64,000 nt of DNA, from NCBI GenBank assembly GCA_964036315.1, contig OZ038496.1:18141641-18205640 (forward strand), given 5' to 3'. This DNA comes from Acanthosepion esculentum (Eukaryota > Mollusca > Cephalopoda > Sepiida > Sepiidae). The notes under the pieces are model-generated. The model was given only the letters and a program-made list of their open reading frames with translations, did not search any database and had not been told where the DNA came from. The position numbers were made by a program, and so were the translations under genes. Shown here one piece after another: positions 59,395 to 64,000 of this stretch. Numbering within the stretch: the stretch's first letter is position 1; each line of letters starts with the position of its first letter.

Positions 59395-59830
59395 AAGTTT
59401 GAAAAGGAAAATTACCTGATTTTGAGAACAGTTTCATCATTCTGTCTGATCATAAACACCCTTTATAGGATTTGGAGACCTTATTTATCAGTCAAACCTT
59501 GTAATTTTGAATGGAACTAACTTTCCTTCATTTTGGTATCAGTTTCGTTATTCTCTCTGGTCTAAAACTGGTTTTTCAGATTGAAGACTTCACTTATGGA
59601 TCAACTCTTATGATTTTGAAGGAAATAGAGTTTACTTTGTTTTGATACCAGTTTCATTATTTTATCAGGTTGGAAATTCATTTTATAGGATTGGGGACAT
59701 TAGATATCAATTAGTACTCATAGTTTTGAAGAGAAATAAATTTACTTCATTTTTATCCCTGTTTTATTAAATTATCTGGTTTCAAAACTCATTTTATTGG
59801 ATTAGAGACCTTATTTATCAATCAACCAAC
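59395..59830. repeat. Old tandem repeat, about 112-bp period, four copies
   Basis: GGAGACCTTATTTATCAGTC (59,468), GAAGACTTCACTTATGGATC (59,584), GGGGACATTAGATATCAATT (59,694) and GAGACCTTATTTATCAATCA (59,805) mark four units 110-116 bp apart. Each unit has TTTTGAA..AAAT...ACTTCATTTT and CAGTTTCATTATT-like blocks. Divergence is much higher than in the two satellites. Confidence 0.8.
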
Positions 59831-60261
59831 ATACTTCCTTTTTACCTCTTTCATGATTTTTTGCATCTTTGTTTTTTCTTTCTTTCATCTTCAACTTTTT
59901 AAATTAACTCTCTATTTTTTTCTTTTATTGTTTCTTATTTTAGTTTCTATTCCATTTCGCAAATCCTGGTTTATGGTGTGAAGTCTTTGGTTGCAATCCA
60001 AGACAATTGTCAATTCTCAATTCTTGTTTCCTCATTCTTTATTCAAGAGTTCCTGTTTTTTTTGGATTTGATGGAATGCCAAATCTTCAGACAAATCAAT
60101 TTACAAAGGACTATTTTGCTTGCATTCATCCATTTTTTTCTCTTCTTTAATGCTTCCATTTACTGACATGGATAGAGTTTCAGGGAAAACATATAAATAT
60201 ATTCATGAACTGTGAGTGGCATATATGTATATTAGTTGCTCTTTACTTCCCCCATTTTCTG
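59831..60261. other. T-rich spacer
   Basis: No gene is seen. A 62-codon plus-strand frame (59,978-60,166) has no recognised motif. Confidence 0.45.
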
Positions 60262-60264
60262 TCT

Positions 60265-60329
<65 letters not shown>

Positions 60330-60781
60330 CATACACACACACACACACAAAACACACTTTGTATGGTGAGCAGTCCATCTTGTTTTTTTTTATTTTTACT
60401 GTTATGTGAGTATATATTTGTTCCAAATATATATTTATATGGGGGGGTCCAAATAGTGTATTTGGCCACTATATCTGTGGGGTTATGATTTGTTTAGTGC
60501 TGGCTTAAATTTGTCTATCAAATTTTTTCCTTGTATTTGTAGGTAAGAATAATTGTCTGTTTGAGATTGAGATATATATATATATATATAATTTCAATCA
60601 GACAAATTTAAACCAGCACTAAACAAATCATAACCCCACACATATAGTGGCCAAACATACTAATCAGACCACACACACACACACACACACACACACCTCA
60701 TACATATATATGTGGAGAACAAATATATAAAAACATACTGACAAAAATAAAAAAAAGTAGAGGAACTGCACACCATACAAA

Positions 60782-60831
<50 letters not shown>

Positions 60832-60850
60832 GCACACACACACACACACT
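60262..60850. repeat. Large inverted repeat with CA/TA ends
   Basis: Left arm 60,266-60,526 and right arm 60,590-60,850 are complementary: TTGGCCACTATATCTGTGGG and TTATGATTTGTTTAGTGCTG against their complements at 60,612-60,655, then ACACTTTGTATGGTGAGCAG against 60,763-60,784. Outer ends are (CA)n(TA)n on both sides. The spacer (about 60,527-60,589) includes a TA run. Arms carry indels (CA runs of different length). No hammerhead-like core was seen. Confidence 0.85.
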
Positions 60851-61804
60851 ATTTTCTAGTAATAAAACAATATATATGTATGAAGAAGGCATATGTATAC
60901 ACATACAAGCAAAAACACACTCCTCGCACATGCACACACACAATACACAAAAATAGAGCTAGGTTTTAAAAGATACAGAGGTCATAAAAAGATGAGTATA
61001 AAGAACTGCTTCCTTCCCTCTTTCTCTGATCAATCCGAATTGTATTATTACCCCTTAGGCAGAATAACATTTTCCCCACTAGTCCAAGAACTTGGATTAC
61101 TACCACACACAAAAGACAATGGTTAAGCATAAGGAAGAAAGTCCTGCTGAAAGTTGCAAGACCCAAAACACGTCACAAAAAATATGAAAAATAAAGTATA
61201 TATTTTTTTAAAAATCCACATTATAATCAAAGAAGTTTGTGGCCTCTCTTTTCTCTTCAGAATATAGTAAATAAATAAATATATATATATATTATTATTA
61301 TTTTAATATCTATACTTGCGCAGTGTGAAAAAGAAAAAAGATAATACAATTTGTAAATAAAAAAAAAAATTATTGAAGAAACCAATATCAGGGAAAAAAA
61401 ATCAATAAAAAAAGAAAAGAATAAAAAAAAACATCCATGTTGGTAGAAAATAACCAATCAGCACCACAGTGTCTAGTCAAAAGAAAAAAAACACAGACAT
61501 AGTGACTTAAAGTGTAAAAGTGCTCAATACATTGAGTAGAGAAAAACTGAAAAACCTAGTGAGCCAGAACCTACCTATCTAGGTTTCACCTAATGGATCA
61601 TCAGAGTAATACCAGCTAAACAGGGTTGGCCCAAACAACATTTTATTGGAAAAAATGGCCACCAAAAAAAATTAAAAAATATTAGCATAAAACCAAAACA
61701 AGACAAAGAAAATGAAGAGGGTAGGCCAAAGATATTTTATTGGAAAATGTGTATGCTACTAATTTTTTATTTTTCCTGGTGGTTGTTTGTTCTGGCTCTC
61801 TAGG

Positions 61805-61805
<1 letters not shown>
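60851..61805. other. A-rich spacer with a short duplication
   Basis: ACATTTTATTGGAAAAAATG at about 61,639 and GATATTTTATTGGAAAATGT at about 61,731 sit in similar contexts (GGTTGGCCC and GGTAGGCC just upstream), about 95 bp apart. No gene is seen. Confidence 0.4.

Positions 61806-61852
<47 letters not shown>
61806..61852. repeat. (TA)n microsatellite
   Basis: About 23 TA units next to the SINE. Confidence 0.95.
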
Positions 61853-61854
<2 letters not shown>

Positions 61855-61865
61855 TACACACAACA

Positions 61866-62190
61866 CTTTTGGAAAGTGCCCGAAAACCGCACCACAGGCT
61901 GACCCAAGCTTGTGAGTGAAATTGGGTAGATGGAACACGTGGGATCATGGACAGCTGTGATAATGTGAAGTCACAAGTCATCGTGACTGAGGGTTTGAGT
62001 GTGTTGGTGTTGATCAAATTGTTGATCATCCTAGATAACACACACTCTCCCAGAAACTGATCTGCTCAGCATAGTTGCAGTATAAACCACAGGTTGTCTC
62101 TGTGGGTATTGAACAAACACAAATGTGCCTGAGCGAGAGCCTGCAATAAGGATTGAGTAGCCGCCCAAGTAGAAAAGGTATTCCCGAATG
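61866..62190 (+). mobile_element. SINE, cephalopod-type body, copy 2 (headless)
   Basis: GGCTGACCCAAGCTTGTGAG, TGAAATTGGGTAGATGGAAC, AAGTCATCGTGACTGAGGGT, TTGATCATCCTAGATAACAC and GTGCCTGAGCGAGAGCCTGC parallel the copy at 39.1-39.4 kb. No tRNA-like head is visible on its left, where a microsatellite begins. Confidence 0.65.
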
Positions 62191-62215
62191 AGTGGTCAGC
62201 TATTATATACACACA

Positions 62216-62242
62216 AACACACACACACACATACATACATAC

Positions 62243-62287
<45 letters not shown>

Positions 62288-62290
62288 TAT
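62216..62290. repeat. (CA)n(TA)n(AATA)n microsatellite
   Basis: CA, CATA, TA and AAATA units follow one another and abut the hammerhead fold at 62,295. Confidence 0.9.
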
Positions 62291-62296
62291 ATATGA

Positions 62297-62348
62297 CTGG
62301 CTACCTGAAGATTGTGTGCAAGCACATGAAACTTAAAGTAGTGGCCAG
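62297..62348 (+). ncRNA. Type I hammerhead ribozyme candidate
   Basis: All parts of the fold are present in order. Stem I is CTGGCTAC (62297-62304) pairing with GTGGCCAG (62341-62348), eight pairs including one G-U. The core CTGAAGA (62305-62311) fits CUGANGA. Stem II TGTG/CACA (62313-62316 with 62323-62326) plus a U-G pair is capped by the GNRA loop GCAA (62318-62321). GAAA is at 62328-62331. Stem III ACT/AGT (62331-62333 with 62337-62339) has loop TAA. The cleavage triplet is GTA (62338-62340), just 5' of stem I. The one flaw is a U-U at positions 10.1/11.1, normally G-C. The same U-U occurs in the hairpins at 24.78 and 54.92 kb. A Penelope-like ORF starts 335 bp downstream, consistent with known hammerheads in such elements. 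Confidence 0.65.
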
Positions 62349-62462
62349 ACATTGCAAACCTGGTTAATGAATTAATATTCAAATGCTGTGTCATTTTAAT
62401 GGCATGGAGCACTTATTTCCAGAAGGTCAATTTTGGGCAAACTCTATTTAGAGCTGTTCATT

Positions 62463-62469
62463 CAACCCT

Positions 62470-62527
<58 letters not shown>
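62463..62527. repeat. (TA)n microsatellite
   Basis: About 31 TA units with a GTATATA end, between the hammerhead segment and the Penelope-like sequence. Confidence 0.95.
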
Positions 62528-62534
<7 letters not shown>

Positions 62535-62611
62535 AATAAAAAGGAAAGAACAGTAAGATATAAAATCCGGTGTTCTTATAGATATTTTTATTTTTACACA
62601 ATAGTGCTCTA

Positions 62612-62637
62612 TGTAAATTTAAATTTACAGAGCATTA
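62612..62637. other. Perfect 18-bp palindrome with extended arms
   Basis: TGTAAATTTAAATTTACA is self-complementary. With CTC and GAG outside it, a two-base bulge gives a longer hairpin. It lies about 45 bp upstream of the ORF start in the probable 5' region of the Penelope-like insertion. Function unknown. Confidence 0.5.
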
Positions 62638-62682
62638 ATATTATAAATTAATAGATTTAAAATATGGTTTTACCGCTACACA

Positions 62683-63882
62683 GTGATGACCATGTTTCAG
62701 AAATGGAAGCTAACAGCGCATCGTGATATTGATTCAACTGACATTGGTCTATACAGGGACGATGGTCTCATGGTTATTAGGAATTCTACTAACTTCAGAA
62801 TAGACAAAATTAGAAAGGCATTATATAAAGAATTTAAAAGCATGGGTTTAAAAATTACCGTTAGCACTAAAATTAAAAAAGTTAACTTCCTTGATATAAC
62901 ATTAGATTTAAAGAACAATACATACACACCTTATAAAAAACTCAATACGAATCCTGTATATATACACCCTAAATCAAATCACCCCTCATCTATAATTAAA
63001 CATATACCTTTATCTATCCGAAAAAGAATTAGTACAAATTCAGCAAATGACAAGATTTTCGACGAACATATTAATTTCTATAATAAAGCTCTAAAAGATA
63101 GTGGCTACAAAAACCTAAAACTAACTTATATTAAAAATGAAAACGGTAAACATAGGAAAAACAGAAGCAGGAAAATAATTTGGTATACACCCCCATACAA
63201 CCAAATGGTAAAAAACAAATTGGGACAAAAATTCCTTGAATTAATACTCAAGCATTTTCCCGGTGGAAGTAAACTTAGTACCATTTTCAATAGAAATACA
63301 CTAAAATTAAGTTATAGCTGTACTGATAACCTAGAAAAGATAATTAAGAAACATAATACTAATATCTTAAATAAACACTTATACCAGAACCAAAAAATTG
63401 TAGACAAGGGAAAAATACAAACAACAACTAATGAGGGTGAACAAAAATTATGTAATTGTAGAAACCCTCAAAACTGTCCTTTACAAAATAAATGTTGCAT
63501 AGAATCAGTAGTATACCAATGTAATATATCTTCTGTTGAAAATCCTGAAAACATAAAAATTTATATAGGTTGCACTAGCCATGAGTTCAAAAAGAGGTTC
63601 TACCAACATCAATCCTCGTTTAGGATAAATAAGTATAAAAGTCAGACATCTCTTTCGAAGTACTTTTGGCACCTAAAAGAATCCAATAAAACACCTACAG
63701 TGAAATGGAAGTTAATAAGAAGAGCTAGAATATGTAGGTCATTAAATGACCCATGTCCTTTATGCATACATGAGAAACTATATATTACTAAGTTTATAAA
63801 AAATAAAAATTTACTGAATCAGAGAAATGAAATAGCTATTTTTTGTCGTCATTGCCAAAAGTTTTCTTTAAATAATCTTTAA
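62683..63882 (+). CDS. Penelope-like element ORF, 5'-truncated: RT C-terminus plus GIY-YIG nuclease
   Basis: This 399-codon frame is intact from its first ATG to TAA. It begins just before RT motif C (IGLYRDDG, residues 21-28, catalytic YRDD) and continues VNFLDITLDL, TYTPYKKLNTNPVYIHPKSN, then HPSSIIKHIPLSIRKRIS, as in Penelope-like RTs. A Cys cluster (CNCRNPQNCPLQNKCC, about residues 256-271) precedes a GIY-YIG endonuclease module with VVYQC and IYIG (YIG at 294-296), then KKRFYQHQSSF supplying the conserved Arg and His. The C-terminal signature is CPLCIHEKLYI then LLNQRNEI...CRHC. RT motifs 1 to B are absent, so the original start is lost and the protein cannot be an active RT. A 26-base A-run follows at 63,892-63,917. 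The open frame suggests a fairly young insertion. The named family within the group is uncertain. Confidence 0.85.
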   Translation: MMTMFQKWKLTAHRDIDSTDIGLYRDDGLMVIRNSTNFRIDKIRKALYKEFKSMGLKITVSTKIKKVNFLDITLDLKNNTYTPYKKLNTNPVYIHPKSNHPSSIIKHIPLSIRKRISTNSANDKIFDEHINFYNKALKDSGYKNLKLTYIKNENGKHRKNRSRKIIWYTPPYNQMVKNKLGQKFLELILKHFPGGSKLSTIFNRNTLKLSYSCTDNLEKIIKKHNTNILNKHLYQNQKIVDKGKIQTTTNEGEQKLCNCRNPQNCPLQNKCCIESVVYQCNISSVENPENIKIYIGCTSHEFKKRFYQHQSSFRINKYKSQTSLSKYFWHLKESNKTPTVKWKLIRRARICRSLNDPCPLCIHEKLYITKFIKNKNLLNQRNEIAIFCRHCQKFSLNNL

Positions 63883-64000
63883 ATAATCTATAAAAAAAAA
63901 AAAAAAAAAAAAAAAATTACCTGATTATTATACATACTCATATTTGATGGGTATAAATAATTTTAAATAATGTAGATAAGTATATTACATTTACTTGGTT

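Overview
This window looks like repeat-dense intergenic or intronic DNA from an animal nuclear genome, most likely a mollusc and plausibly a cephalopod. The signs are strong A+T bias, very many (TA)n and (CA)n(TA)n microsatellites, several non-LTR retrotransposon families, a Penelope-like element with a GIY-YIG nuclease domain, mariner relics and tRNA-derived short repeats. One short repeat (39.1 and 61.9 kb) resembles, as far as I recall, cephalopod SINE bodies. I found no convincing host protein-coding gene. The long open frames lie in satellites or microsatellites or belong to transposons.

Layout. 0-1.5 kb: two decayed LINE 3' ends. 1.5-17.7 kb: one tandem array of about 150 copies of a 108-bp monomer with no length change, open in a reading frame along almost its whole length. 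17.7-29 kb: A+T-rich DNA with SINE and LINE pieces, a pyrimidine-rich minisatellite, and a fold-back element at 24.6-24.8 kb. 29-31.6 kb: a LINE with a recognisable reverse transcriptase, a Penelope relic and a weak hammerhead-like site. 33.7-37.1 kb: LINE tails, a complete fold-back SINE-like insertion with a probable target-site duplication, and a 1-kb GAA/ATAGAA array growing out of a LINE 3' end. 39-45.6 kb: SINE, LINE, a fold-back with hammerhead-like arms, an internally deleted Tc1/mariner element with both terminal repeats, a 600-bp TA array, and a LINE tail split by a fold-back SINE-like element. 48.3-52.4 kb: a second satellite, about 36 copies of a 115-bp monomer. 54.5-56 kb: mariner relics and a second copy of the 24.6-kb fold-back. 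57-58.7 kb: a LINE endonuclease fragment beside a jockey/CR1-like LINE 3' end. 59.4-62.2 kb: an old 112-bp tandem repeat, a large fold-back and a SINE. 62.3-63.9 kb: a nearly complete hammerhead-ribozyme fold, then a 5'-truncated Penelope-like ORF with a poly(A) tail.

The most interesting signal is a recurrent layout, CTGANGA - stem - GAAA, matching the hammerhead ribozyme core. It appears in several unrelated-looking repeats, often once per arm of a fold-back. The copy at 62,297-62,348 satisfies all three helices and has a GUA cleavage triplet. Hammerhead ribozymes are known in Penelope-like elements and other retroposons, so the likely novelty is their spread into tRNA-promoter SINE-like and fold-back elements. 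The 108-bp array is the second notable feature. All homology calls were made by eye and no search was run.
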